A DNA stretch of 64,000 nt from Pedobacter hiemivivus (lineage in GTDB: Bacteria; Bacteroidota; Bacteroidia; Sphingobacteriales; Sphingobacteriaceae): positions 620,001-684,000 of the forward strand of contig NZ_SJSM01000002.1 in assembly GCF_004331685.1 (NCBI RefSeq), in the 5' to 3' direction. Both the position numbers and the translations under genes were made by a program. Position 1 is the stretch's first letter. Each line of letters begins with the position of its first letter. Shown in pieces: positions 49,901-59,618 of this stretch. The notes under the pieces are model-generated. The model did no database searches, was not told the origin of the DNA, and saw only the letters and a program-made list of their open reading frames with translations.

Positions 49901-52165
49901 ATGTCCGGTTACGATTTCAGAAGTTTATCCTCTTACGATTTTGAGTTACTGGTAAGAGATCTGCTTCAGGCTGAACTTAATATTTCTTTGCAGACATTCA
50001 AGCCCGGCCGGGACGGAGGGGTGGATATTAAAGGTTATACCGACCATAAGAAATCCATTATAGTTCAATGCAAGCACTATGTGAATTCCAAATTTTCCAG
50101 TCTCTACAAGGTGATGAAAGATGATGAAGTCGGCAATATTGCGCAACTCAAACCGTCACAGTATTACCTAGTGACTTCTTTGCCTTTAAATCCGCTGGAT
50201 AAAGAAAAAATCTTTAAGTTGGCACCTGCGGAATTTTCTACCACTGAAAGGATTATTGACAGCAACGGTGTCAATAATCTATTGAACAAGTACCCAGATA
50301 TTGAGAGAAGGCATTTTAAGCTGTGGCTTTCCAGTATCAATATCCTTGAAACAATCCTTCATAGTGCAATCCATAACAGGTCAAACGCTAGGATCAGGGC
50401 AATTAACGAAAAGATCAAATATTATGTAACCAACGAGAACTATTATAAAGCTTCGGAAATTCTGGACAAGAACCACTATCTGATCCTGTCCGGGATTGCG
50501 GGGATCGGCAAAAGTACACTCGCCGAAATCCTTGTTTATCAGCATTTGCAGGCAGGATTTGAATTCGTTGAAATATCAGAAAATATCGAAGAGGCCTGGA
50601 CTTTATTCAAACCTGATGTCAGCCAAGTGTTTTATTACGATGACTTTCTCGGAAAGACAAGTATAGCAGATAAACTTGGAAAAAATGAAGACAAATCGAT
50701 CCTTACTTTTATCAATGAGATTTCGCAGTTAAAGAATAAACGCTTTATTTTAACGACCAGGGAGCATTTATTGCAGCAGGCCCGTATGCAATATCAAAGA
50801 CTTGCGGACAAATCACTGAACATTGCCACCTGTATAGTTGAACTAGGTCATTATACAAAGGTGATCAAAGCGAAAATTTTATATAATCATTTGTATTTCT
50901 CTGATATACCCGAGTCATTCAAGCTTGAATTGATCAAAGGGAAAACCTATAAAACGATTATTGAGCATGCTAATTTTAATCCCAGGATCATTGAATCAAT
51001 GGTTAACTCGGTTAATCTATCTGATCTCAGTGCTCAAAATTATCCAGCGGCATTTATAAAAAATCTTGATCATCCTTATGAAATCTGGCATTATGCTTTC
51101 AATAATCAAATTCTGACGCCTTCAAGATATTTGTTGGCGCTATTGCTTACTGCAAGGGAAAATATACTATTGAATGAATTACAGGAATTATTTTTATCTT
51201 CAAGTAAGTTCAATGTCCGTGATTTCAGAAACGCCATTAAAGAACTTGATGGAGGGTTTATTAAAACAATCAGGGATCACAGGTTGCCTGATGAGCTTAT
51301 CATCAGATTTCACAACCCCTCAATCGTTGATTTTTTGAACGGTCATATTCATGAAACGCACGAATTTCTGGATGACCTTTTAATGGGCGCACAGTCTTTT
51401 CAGCAATTGATACGGTTATGGGGAAATCATTTTATGGAGGCCGGATACATCCGTAAAGCTATTTTATTCAATCCGGCTAATTTTATTGATGCACTGGAGC
51501 GGCTGGCATTATTTGTAAAAAGAGAGGGTAACATCACATTCTGGTCAAGTTTTGATCAGCGGCTACTGCATTTGGCCTCGGTGTATCTTGCTACAAAACA
51601 AGAAAGGGTTAAGAGTCTTATTCTTGCGGTAAGTTCTAAACTGCATGAGCATGTCACAGACTTCAGAGAACTGATTATTTTTCTTGCACATATTTCTGAA
51701 AATAAGATATTCGATGCCGAACAATACAATGTAATCTGGAATAATATTAAAGTTGCTATTGTTGAAGAAAGCCACAACACACCCAGCATTCGCGCATTTA
51801 CTGATGTGAAGGATATGGTTCAGACTTTTCAAACGGCATTTGCCCCGGAGGAACTGGAGCAGCTTAGATTTGAGTTTGTGGCCTATGATGATTACAAGAC
51901 TGAATTTAGTAAAATGAATATTTCCAGGGAACTTGAATCGTATTTTTATTTAGTAAAAGAAGTAGCCGAATTTTGGGATGTTCCTGTTCCTTATGAGGAA
52001 GAATTTAATTCAAAGATGCGCTTTTTACAGGGAGAAGAAACTAAACGTGATGACCGTGATTATGATGAATTGAAGCATCACCGAAACGAAGAACGTTATG
52101 AGAATCTTCAGTCAGAAGGGGAGATTGATAATATGTTCTCAGCTGACAGCTTTCGGATAGACTAA
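49901..52165 (+). CDS. Mrr-like restriction endonuclease fused to nSTAND3-type NTPase
   Basis: 754 residues. N-terminal Mrr-type PD-(D/E)xK domain: LSSYDFELLVRDLLQAE, PGRDGGVDIKGY (Asp 38/Asp 42), IIVQCKHY (Q-x-K, Lys 58), the classic D-G-G-x-D...Q-x-K signature. Next a P-loop NTPase with Walker A SGIAGIGKSTLAEIL (about 198-206), VFYYDDFLGKT as Walker B and KRFILTTREHLLQQA as the sensor/arginine motif of nSTAND3 proteins. The last ~350 residues are helical. Such proteins are typical sensors in antiphage systems. The next gene encodes a HEPN protein 22 bases downstream, so both act together (inference). Confidence 0.88.
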   Translation: MSGYDFRSLSSYDFELLVRDLLQAELNISLQTFKPGRDGGVDIKGYTDHKKSIIVQCKHYVNSKFSSLYKVMKDDEVGNIAQLKPSQYYLVTSLPLNPLDKEKIFKLAPAEFSTTERIIDSNGVNNLLNKYPDIERRHFKLWLSSINILETILHSAIHNRSNARIRAINEKIKYYVTNENYYKASEILDKNHYLILSGIAGIGKSTLAEILVYQHLQAGFEFVEISENIEEAWTLFKPDVSQVFYYDDFLGKTSIADKLGKNEDKSILTFINEISQLKNKRFILTTREHLLQQARMQYQRLADKSLNIATCIVELGHYTKVIKAKILYNHLYFSDIPESFKLELIKGKTYKTIIEHANFNPRIIESMVNSVNLSDLSAQNYPAAFIKNLDHPYEIWHYAFNNQILTPSRYLLALLLTARENILLNELQELFLSSSKFNVRDFRNAIKELDGGFIKTIRDHRLPDELIIRFHNPSIVDFLNGHIHETHEFLDDLLMGAQSFQQLIRLWGNHFMEAGYIRKAILFNPANFIDALERLALFVKREGNITFWSSFDQRLLHLASVYLATKQERVKSLILAVSSKLHEHVTDFRELIIFLAHISENKIFDAEQYNVIWNNIKVAIVEESHNTPSIRAFTDVKDMVQTFQTAFAPEELEQLRFEFVAYDDYKTEFSKMNISRELESYFYLVKEVAEFWDVPVPYEEEFNSKMRFLQGEETKRDDRDYDELKHHRNEERYENLQSEGEIDNMFSADSFRID

Positions 52166-52187
52166 CAGGTAAACTGCCATCGCAATT

Positions 52188-53936
52188 ATGATAGATTTTA
52201 ACGACTACTCATCAGGAAAGATAACGATAAAGGAATTCGTCAGTCTGATTCTGCACAATATCCCTGAAGATGATTATTTTACAAATACACTGGAGGAACT
52301 GGCTTACCTTGGGCTTCGACAGATCAATTTCAGGAATTTAAAAAATACACCTCAGTCAATTGCGAAACATGCTGCGAAGGTTTTGAATACCGAACCTTCT
52401 TTGAAAGGGGCCCGTAATCCGGTAAAGTCATTTCTTCAGGTCTATCTGGACGTCACAAAGCTTCCTGCGATTGAAAAAAATAAACTCGAAAGAAATGTAA
52501 AGTCGGATCTTAAGCAGGTTAACGATCTGCTTAAGTTTTATGAAGGGCTGGATTTCATAAAGGAATTCAACGCTGAAGCAATCAAACCACGCAGCCAGGA
52601 AGAGAAGGCGCAACTGGTATTCTATCAGCGGACATTGGGGAAACGGGATGAAATTGTTGACTACCTGACCAGTGGTATGGGAAAGCGCGCGATTGTAAAA
52701 TCGGGCAGCTCCTATGAACCGTTCCGTTCTGAATCGACCAAGGAGCTTGAGTTGCAGCTGGAGTATCATGCAGATTACCCTTACATGGAAATGATGTTCC
52801 AGGTTAAGTCAATCCGCTATGCTATCAACATGAACCGGCTGGATTACAGAATGATCAACCTGCTGTGGACAAAAATTCAGTGGTCAAATGCTGCTTTCAA
52901 CGGGCGTTATACTTATGATAAAGCTTTTAACAAGGAGATACAGCGCAAAGTAAAGCCCAGGCCTTTTTTTGAACATCTTCTTGATTCACTTAAATCATTA
53001 CCGATCATCAAGGGGAGGATGGATATATTTCTAGAGCTGCGGGCGTTGTTTCTGGCAAAAAAATGGTACGGGTTTTATGCCCTTGCCCTGCCGCAGGTAG
53101 AAGGGATATTTACAGAAATGATGCAGATAACAGACCTGAAGAAAACAAAAGGTGCGCTTCCTGATAAGGTTAAACTGATGAGGCCGCACTACTCAAGAAG
53201 TGATTTCAGCTTTGATTATTTTGAATATGCACTGCCAACGGAGCGGAACCATTTTTCGCATACCGGAATGGTTGAAAACCCCAAAGATAAAAGTTACCAT
53301 TTGCTGCTGGATCTGCAATATCTGTTTGATGTGGCCCTGGAACTGGATACCCCACTGGCGAAAATATCTAAAATAATCCTCGAAGGAGCGACAAGGTTTC
53401 ATGATATCGGTGACCTTGCAGATTTCGTTAAACTGATCCGGGACCTTAAAAAGAAGAAGAAACTAAGCCCCTTAGAAACTGAACTGGATGATTTTGTATA
53501 TGGGAAACTGGTTTCCCACATAGACCTGACTAAGTTTTTAACGAACCTTGAACAGGATATAGCAGAATCTGTTACAGTCTTTCAAGAACGGTTTATTGTA
53601 CAATATTTTAAACTAAAAACGACAAAAGACGACTTTTTTAGCCTGACGCCGGTAGAAATTATGGATAACTTGAAAGAGATAAATTCAGTACTGGAAGACT
53701 TCGGAATCATGTTATCCGAAGACCTCAAAGTGATCACTGATTGTTATCATTTCCTTCAGAATTTTGATAAACTCTTTCCGAAACTTCCGGCGAAGGCTAT
53801 TGCGGAAATTACGGCATTGAAAAACAAGTTTAAAAAAGAATTCAAAATAGCTGAGTTGCTGGATGCTAACCTTACTGTTGAGCCACTGGATATGTATCTA
53901 TTGAAGAGCCGGAAATTTAAGCATAAGTTGATTTAG
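52188..53936 (+). CDS. HEPN-domain partner of the nuclease-STAND protein
   Basis: 582 residues, helical. The middle contains ALPQVEGIFTEMMQ followed by ALPTERNHFSHTGMVENP; R-N-H-F-S-H (Arg 353, His 358) is the R-x4-H motif of HEPN RNases and the A-L-P-x-x-E-G-x-F helix is typical of HEPN domains in restriction and defence proteins. The rest has no recognised domain. It shares an operon with the Mrr-nSTAND gene and overlaps no other. A toxin-like RNase triggered by the STAND is the working model (inference). Confidence 0.75.
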   Translation: MIDFNDYSSGKITIKEFVSLILHNIPEDDYFTNTLEELAYLGLRQINFRNLKNTPQSIAKHAAKVLNTEPSLKGARNPVKSFLQVYLDVTKLPAIEKNKLERNVKSDLKQVNDLLKFYEGLDFIKEFNAEAIKPRSQEEKAQLVFYQRTLGKRDEIVDYLTSGMGKRAIVKSGSSYEPFRSESTKELELQLEYHADYPYMEMMFQVKSIRYAINMNRLDYRMINLLWTKIQWSNAAFNGRYTYDKAFNKEIQRKVKPRPFFEHLLDSLKSLPIIKGRMDIFLELRALFLAKKWYGFYALALPQVEGIFTEMMQITDLKKTKGALPDKVKLMRPHYSRSDFSFDYFEYALPTERNHFSHTGMVENPKDKSYHLLLDLQYLFDVALELDTPLAKISKIILEGATRFHDIGDLADFVKLIRDLKKKKKLSPLETELDDFVYGKLVSHIDLTKFLTNLEQDIAESVTVFQERFIVQYFKLKTTKDDFFSLTPVEIMDNLKEINSVLEDFGIMLSEDLKVITDCYHFLQNFDKLFPKLPAKAIAEITALKNKFKKEFKIAELLDANLTVEPLDMYLLKSRKFKHKLI

Positions 53937-53948
53937 CAAAAAGAAATC

Positions 53949-54953
53949 TCAGACATCGAGCTCAAAATCTATGATTAGCGGTCCAGTGGAGAAATCATTG
54001 CTCCTTAGGGTAACTACTCCTTTTATTTTATTTCCGTTGTATGGGATAATGATCAGATCATGGTTGAATATTTCCGCTTCTTCATCCTGCTGGGCAATTG
54101 TAACCGAGGATGAGGAAAGCCCTTTGTTTAATCTTTTTGCTGTAAAACTCTGGTTGTCTGCTGAGAGGGTGAAGTCCCGGTTGGGGATGTATATATTTGG
54201 CGCCCGAAGTGCCATTCCATAGGGATCCTTTTTCTTCAGTCTTTTGGATTCTTCAGTATACAGTTGTTGTCGGACATCTTCTGATAAACCCATGCTGGCT
54301 GTTGCTGCATCAATTTTAAGTTCGATTTCAAAATGTATCGCTTCATTGGAGGAATTGACCACCTTAACATCGATATAATTCAGTCCTCTTAATTCTCCTT
54401 TGGTAAAGGTTCCTATAGAGGGAATTACCGATACTTCCAGTTTGCGGTCCTTACTTTCGTACTTTTGCTTATATATTAGATCCAGATCTTTACGATCAAT
54501 CTTTTTAGTACTGCTGCCGGTTTTTATATAGCCGTCACCAATCCGGTAATCCACTGCCTTTTGATTTAAAGTGTCTTTAATTTGTGTTTTAAACAGATAT
54601 GGCCTGTCCATATTTCCGAATATCCTGAAATAAGCAAGAGTTTTTCCGTTATACGTTATTGCCTTATATTCAAACTGAATTGATGGTTCAATATTGGCCC
54701 TTAAATATTGCTGGTAATTTGCTTCATCCTCAAGATCTGTCACGTTTTTGAAACTGTCTGCTACACCATCTTTCTCAATCACTCCGATAATGATAAACTT
54801 ATCTTCGTTTGATGGATGGTTGGCCATCGCAGAGATATCTTTAAGTATTTCAGCCTTTTTAGGTGCACTTCCCAAAGGGTACTGTGTCTGTTTATAGTCA
54901 AGATTGACGCCCTCTGAATTGTATTCTATTAATTGTGTAATCTTGTCTAGCAT
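53949..54953 (-). CDS. Schlafen AlbA_2-domain protein
   Basis: 334 residues. The N-terminal ~130 residues are the AlbA_2 (Slfn core) domain: EYNSEGVNLDYKQTQYPLGS, EILKDISAMANHPSNEDKFI, IIGVIEKDGV, ANIEPSIQFEYKAITYNGKT. The E-x-x-x-x-D-Y-K, D-I-S-A-M-A-N and G-V motifs are diagnostic. The C-terminal ~150 residues are beta-rich and unrecognised (GLNYIDVKVVNSSNEAIHFE). AlbA_2 proteins include RNases/transcription modulators linked to defence. It converges on the HEPN gene (12 bases apart). Confidence 0.8.
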   Translation of the reverse strand: MLDKITQLIEYNSEGVNLDYKQTQYPLGSAPKKAEILKDISAMANHPSNEDKFIIIGVIEKDGVADSFKNVTDLEDEANYQQYLRANIEPSIQFEYKAITYNGKTLAYFRIFGNMDRPYLFKTQIKDTLNQKAVDYRIGDGYIKTGSSTKKIDRKDLDLIYKQKYESKDRKLEVSVIPSIGTFTKGELRGLNYIDVKVVNSSNEAIHFEIELKIDAATASMGLSEDVRQQLYTEESKRLKKKDPYGMALRAPNIYIPNRDFTLSADNQSFTAKRLNKGLSSSSVTIAQQDEEAEIFNHDLIIIPYNGNKIKGVVTLRSNDFSTGPLIIDFELDV

Positions 54954-55089
54954 GAGTAACGTTTAGTATAAAGGGCAAATTTCTGTCCACTGCTAAAATA
55001 GTAATAATTGAGGAAAAAGTTTTGCGGGAAATGGCTTGGATAATAAGTTGAACTACTGTTTAATTATTTTAATAGCCAGTAGTGTAATT

Positions 55090-55173
55090 GCTAATATTTT
55101 TGGAAATGTTATGCTGGCTAAAGTTAAAAACTAATATAATTAGTTTTTATTCTTTTTTACCAAAAATATTAGC
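55090..55173. promoter_or_regulatory. Operator/promoter region of the mutagenesis operon
   Basis: A perfect 14-bp inverted repeat GCTAATATTTTTGG (55090-55103) / CCAAAAATATTAGC (55160-55173) flanks a palindrome AAAAACTAAT-ATA-ATTAGTTTTT (55126-55148). Just right of it TAGCTTTG (55175-55182) matches the Bacteroidota -7 consensus TAnnTTTG, so the right half-site lies in the promoter spacer. A repressor binding both arms would block transcription of the polymerase genes and release them upon DNA damage (inference). Confidence 0.75.
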
Positions 55174-55202
55174 ATAGCTTTGTCTTGCCTAAATTCAAAG
55201 TC

Positions 55203-56360
55203 ATGTCAACAGAAAAGCAGATCATACACATGGATCAGGATTCCTTTTTTGTGTCCGTGGAAGTCAAGAAAAATTCATCACTGATCGGTAAGCCTGTCAT
55301 TATTGGCGGAAGTTCAGATCGTGGCGTAGTCGCTTCCTGCAGCTACGAAGCCAGAAAATTTGGCGTGCATTCGGCCATGTCCTCGCGGATGGCCAAGATG
55401 CTTTGCCCGCATGCCGTTTTTTTAAAAGGTAATATGGATGAATATTCCAAGGCCTCCAATGAGATCACAGAGATTCTTAAGGAACGCGTGCCGTTGATTG
55501 AAAAGGCCAGCATAGACGAACACTACATTGACATGACCGGTATGGACCGCTTTTACAGCACCCTGCAGTACGCCCACGAGCTGAAGCAGACTGTGATCCG
55601 GGAAATGGGATTGCCTATATCCTTTGGTCTTTCGGTTAATAAGACCGTTTCTAAAATGGCGACCAATGAATGCAAACCTGATGGGGAACTGAATGTATTG
55701 CAAAAAGAAGTACAACCTTTTTTAAATCCATTGTCCATTCGCAAGATCCCCGGACTTGGAGAAAAAACTTTTATTAAGCTCAGCGATATGGGCATCAAAA
55801 AGATCTATACGCTTTCCAAAATCCATCCCGAGCAAATGAATTTTTTGCTGGGTAAATCAGGGCTTTCACTTTTACAAAAAGCACAGGGGATAGATAACAG
55901 CCCTGTTATCCCATATTCAGAGCAGAAGTCCATCGGCACCCAGTGTACCTTTCATGCCGATTCTATTGATATTGAAATGATCAACAATTTATTGGTGGCC
56001 CAGGTAATGGACGTGGCTTTTCAACTCAGGGAGAAAAAGAAACTGACGGCCTGTGTAACAGTAACGATCCGCTACGCCAATTTTGAAACAGAGACTAAGC
56101 AAATGGCCATAGGCTATACCTCCCTGGATAGTGTGCTGATCGATACGGCAAAAGAGCTGTTTAAAAAAATGTATAATCGCAGGATGCTGCTTAGGCTGGT
56201 TGGAGTTCGCCTGAGTAACCTTGTTTCGGGTTTTGAGCAGATTGATCTGTACAGTGAATCTCATGAGCAGTACAGCTTGGTGCAGGCCCTGGATAAGATC
56301 AGAAGAAGGTTTGGGACGGATGCAGTGACCAGAGCTGCGGTGATGGATATTAAACTGTAG
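55203..56360 (+). CDS. dinB: Y-family DNA polymerase IV (DinB-like)
   Basis: 385 residues from ATG 55203 (MSTEKQIIHMDQDSFFVSVE); an upstream TTG at 55185 would lie at the transcription start and is rejected. Catalytic motifs of Y-family polymerases: MDQDSFFVSVE (D-x-D), then SIDEHYIDM (S-I-D-E). IRKIPGLGEKTFIKLSDMGI is the helix-hairpin-helix. Both catalytic motifs are intact, so it is an active Pol IV type rather than an inactive ImuB. Only 4 bases separate it from the DnaE gene. Confidence 0.93.
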   Translation: MSTEKQIIHMDQDSFFVSVEVKKNSSLIGKPVIIGGSSDRGVVASCSYEARKFGVHSAMSSRMAKMLCPHAVFLKGNMDEYSKASNEITEILKERVPLIEKASIDEHYIDMTGMDRFYSTLQYAHELKQTVIREMGLPISFGLSVNKTVSKMATNECKPDGELNVLQKEVQPFLNPLSIRKIPGLGEKTFIKLSDMGIKKIYTLSKIHPEQMNFLLGKSGLSLLQKAQGIDNSPVIPYSEQKSIGTQCTFHADSIDIEMINNLLVAQVMDVAFQLREKKKLTACVTVTIRYANFETETKQMAIGYTSLDSVLIDTAKELFKKMYNRRMLLRLVGVRLSNLVSGFEQIDLYSESHEQYSLVQALDKIRRRFGTDAVTRAAVMDIKL

Positions 56361-56364
56361 CACC

Positions 56365-59316
56365 ATGTACCTGAATGTCCATTCTCATTATAGCCTGCGT
56401 TATGGCACCATGTCTGTAAAAACATTGGTGGAAGAAGCCAAAGCGCGAGGGATCACTCAAATGGTGATCACTGACATCAACAATTCTACCGGGGTGATGG
56501 AATTCATGCGGGAATGCCGTAAGGAAAATATCAAGCCCATTGGCGGGATGGAATTCCGAAGGGACAAAAAACTGCTGTATATCGGAATCGCTAGGAACCG
56601 GGAAGGGATGAAGGAGTTGAACGATTTTCTGAGTTACCATAATCTGGAGCAAAAGGAGTTGCCGGATAAGCCCTGGGCGTTTGAGAATGCTTATGTGATC
56701 TATCCTTTTGATCAAAAAACGGATATGACTTCGTTCGTGGCCAATGAATATATGGGTGTAAGGTTTGATGAGCTACACCAGTTTTATAACAGGGAGTCTA
56801 AGCATCCCAATAAACTTGTAGTGCTCCAGCCAGTGTTTATGTCCAGCAAAGTCGGCTACCGTTTGCATGAATACCTCAGGGGAATTGACCTGAATACGTT
56901 AATTACGATGGTGGAGGCGGAAGATAAATGCAGGGAAACCGATTTGTTCTTAAAACCAGGGGAGCTGGAAACCAAGTTTGTAAAGTATGCTTTTATTCTG
57001 GATAATACGCGGAGGCTGATGGATAGCTGCGTGATGGATTATCCCGAAGGTAAGATGAAACTGAACCGTAAAACTTTTACCGGAAATACGAAGGACGATA
57101 AAGCTTTACTGGAAAAGCTGGCGATGGAAGGAATGCTGTATAGGTATGGGCCTAAAAACAGGGAGGCAATTAAAAGATTGAAAAAGGAACTCAAGGTGAT
57201 TGTGGACCTGAATTTCTGCGCTTACTTTCTGATCACCAACGACATCATCCAGTATTCCATGCGCAGAGGCTATTATCATGTAGGCAGGGGATCTGGTGCC
57301 AATAGCATTGTAGCCTATTGTCTGCGGATCACCGATGTGGATCCGATAGAACTGGATCTATATTTCGAAAGGTTCTTAAATGCGGAACGTACTTCGCCAC
57401 CGGATTTTGATATTGATTACAGCTGGGATGAACGCGAGGATGTGCAGGATTATATTTTTAAGCGTTACGGTAGGGAACATACCGCGCTATTGGGCACGAT
57501 GTCCACCTTTAAAGACCGTTCGGTGATCCGGGAGATCGGTAAAGTTATGGGCTTACCTAAATCCGAGATCGATGGTTTTACTGATCTCAGTAAAGCGACA
57601 GAAAACCGAGCCAACGATACCTTTAAAAAGATCATGACCATTTTCGAGCTCATGGGTAAAATGCCCAACCAGCGGAGTATCCACGCCGGAGGCGTATTGA
57701 TCTCCGAAGAGCCGATCACGTATTATACTGCACTGGATCTGCCACCTAAAGGAATGCCAACAGTTCAGTGGGATATGTACGAGGCCGAGGATATTGGTTA
57801 TGACAAATATGATATTCTATCCCAGAGGGGGATCGGGCACATCAAAGAAGCAGTAAAGCTGGTGGAGCAGAACCAGGGTAAGACCATTGACATTCACCAG
57901 GTGAAGGATTTTATGCGTGATCCGAACTTGAATGAACGCCTGAAAACAGGGAATACCATTGGCTGCTTTTATATTGAATCGCCCGCTATGCGGCAATTAT
58001 TGACCAAGCTGGTTTGCGATAATTACCTGACATTAGTGGCTGCCAGCTCGATTATCAGGCCGGGGGTGGCGCAATCCGGGATGATGAAGACCTATATCCA
58101 GAATTTTCATGCGCCGGATCAGGTAACTTACCTGCATCCCGTCATGGAGCAGCAGTTGAAGGAAACTTTCGGGGTGATGGTTTACCAGGAGGACGTGATC
58201 AAGGTTTGTATTCATTACGGTGGGATGGATGGAACAGATGCGGATATACTGCGCAGGGGAATGAGCGGGAAATACCGTTCCCGGGTGGAGTTTGACCGTC
58301 TGGTGGAGAAGTTTCACGAAGGATCGAAGGTTTTGGGTAGGCCTGAGCAGGTTACAAATGAGGTCTGGAGGCAGGTTTCTTCATTTGCAGGTTATAGTTT
58401 TTCTAAGGCGCATTCGGCAAGTTTTGCAGTGGAGAGTTACCAGAGTTTGTATTTAAAGACCTATTATCCCATTGAATTTATGGTTGGGGTGCTGAACAAT
58501 TATGGTGGATTTTATACCCGCTGGTTGTATGTGCATGAGCTTAGGCGGGCTGGTGCAACAGTTCATTTGCCTTGCGTAAATCATAGTAGCTCGGTAGTTT
58601 CTATTAAAGGAACGGATGCCTACCTGGGTTTTGTAGGCATCCAAGGGCTTGAAGGGAAGTTCATGGAGCTAATCCCTGAGGAAAGACGGTTGAATGGTGA
58701 TTACCTGGATTTGGAGGATTTTCTCCGGCGAACAGAAATAGGTCTGGAGCAGGTCGTGATTTTGATCCGCTGCGGTGCACTGCGGTTTACTGGTAAAAGT
58801 AAAAAGACTTTGCTTTGGGATGTGCACGCGATGTTGGGGCAGAAAGCCAAGCCCAATAACCATGCGGAGTTGTTCCATATAAAAGCTAAACATTATGAAA
58901 TGCCGGACCTGGTGAATACCAGGTTAGAGGATTCCTATCATGAGCTTGAATTGCTCGGTTTTCCCTTAACGCTCTCGATGTTTGATTTACTGAAGACGGC
59001 TTACCGCGGAGATATCCGTACCAAAGAACTTGGCCGATATGTGGGGCAGATGGTGCGTATGGTAGGATTGTATGTCTGCGAGAAGACGGTGCATACCAAG
59101 AACAATAAGAAAATGTGGTTCGGGACGTTTTTAGATGCTGACGGAAATTTCTTTGATACTACCCACTTTCCAAACAGTACGCCTGTCTACCCGTTCAGGG
59201 GTACGGGCTGTTATTTGATCTTGGGTAAGGTGGTGGAGGATTTTGGTTTTCCCAGTATCGAGGTGGTTAAATTTGCCAAACTGGAAATACAGGGCAATCC
59301 TGTGATGGATTCATAA
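56365..59316 (+). CDS. C-family DNA polymerase III alpha subunit, error-prone DnaE2-like
   Basis: 983 residues, shorter than the housekeeping DnaE of about 1160-1450. N-terminal PHP domain MYLNVHSHYSLRYGTMSVKT. Palm motif SPPDFDIDYSWDEREDVQDY with the catalytic D-F-D, and HVGRGSGANSIVAYCLRI as the conserved nucleotide-binding loop. HSAKASFA-like SFSKAHSASFAVESYQSLYL is the finger/HhH part. With the Y-family gene it makes a mutagenesis cassette comparable in idea with imuBC, without imuA. Many Bacteroidota mobile elements carry this pair. Confidence 0.9.
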   Translation: MYLNVHSHYSLRYGTMSVKTLVEEAKARGITQMVITDINNSTGVMEFMRECRKENIKPIGGMEFRRDKKLLYIGIARNREGMKELNDFLSYHNLEQKELPDKPWAFENAYVIYPFDQKTDMTSFVANEYMGVRFDELHQFYNRESKHPNKLVVLQPVFMSSKVGYRLHEYLRGIDLNTLITMVEAEDKCRETDLFLKPGELETKFVKYAFILDNTRRLMDSCVMDYPEGKMKLNRKTFTGNTKDDKALLEKLAMEGMLYRYGPKNREAIKRLKKELKVIVDLNFCAYFLITNDIIQYSMRRGYYHVGRGSGANSIVAYCLRITDVDPIELDLYFERFLNAERTSPPDFDIDYSWDEREDVQDYIFKRYGREHTALLGTMSTFKDRSVIREIGKVMGLPKSEIDGFTDLSKATENRANDTFKKIMTIFELMGKMPNQRSIHAGGVLISEEPITYYTALDLPPKGMPTVQWDMYEAEDIGYDKYDILSQRGIGHIKEAVKLVEQNQGKTIDIHQVKDFMRDPNLNERLKTGNTIGCFYIESPAMRQLLTKLVCDNYLTLVAASSIIRPGVAQSGMMKTYIQNFHAPDQVTYLHPVMEQQLKETFGVMVYQEDVIKVCIHYGGMDGTDADILRRGMSGKYRSRVEFDRLVEKFHEGSKVLGRPEQVTNEVWRQVSSFAGYSFSKAHSASFAVESYQSLYLKTYYPIEFMVGVLNNYGGFYTRWLYVHELRRAGATVHLPCVNHSSSVVSIKGTDAYLGFVGIQGLEGKFMELIPEERRLNGDYLDLEDFLRRTEIGLEQVVILIRCGALRFTGKSKKTLLWDVHAMLGQKAKPNNHAELFHIKAKHYEMPDLVNTRLEDSYHELELLGFPLTLSMFDLLKTAYRGDIRTKELGRYVGQMVRMVGLYVCEKTVHTKNNKKMWFGTFLDADGNFFDTTHFPNSTPVYPFRGTGCYLILGKVVEDFGFPSIEVVKFAKLEIQGNPVMDS

Positions 59317-59618
59317 ATGATAGTGGAGTATTAGCAAAGATTATAATCAGCAAATACGAGATTTGCAAAGAAATGATTTATTTGTTTTGTAATTATGGGC
59401 TACATAGTTACATTTGTGTTGAGAGCGTTAATTTAAACGGGAGTAGTCTTCGGATTATTCCCGTTTTCTTTTATCGGATAACAAGGGACTATTATTAGGT
59501 TCACGAGGAGGTGCTTGACACATGGGGATCAATCGTGCGGATTCTACACCTTGGATATTGCCAAATTATTTTTTTATTATTGGCCTTTCTTTTAGTAAAT
59601 TTATAGGGGAACGGCGAA
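59317..59618. other. Intergenic region: dnaE terminator and sigma gene promoter
   Basis: About 300 bases. The hairpin AACGGGA/TCCCGTT lies at 59436-59465 and the ECF gene leader follows. ATTTATAGGGGAACGGCGAA is the likely ribosome-binding and leader part of the sigma gene. No other gene. Confidence 0.7.
59436..59465 (+). terminator. Terminator after dnaE
   Basis: Stem AACGGGA / TCCCGTT around a 16-base loop, followed by TTCTTTT. Confidence 0.75.

Noticed and set aside
55185..55202. TTG start giving six more residues to the Pol IV protein
   Set aside because: The TTG lies 3 bases from the -7 box TAGCTTTG, so it would be upstream of or at the transcription start; ATG 55203 is preferred.
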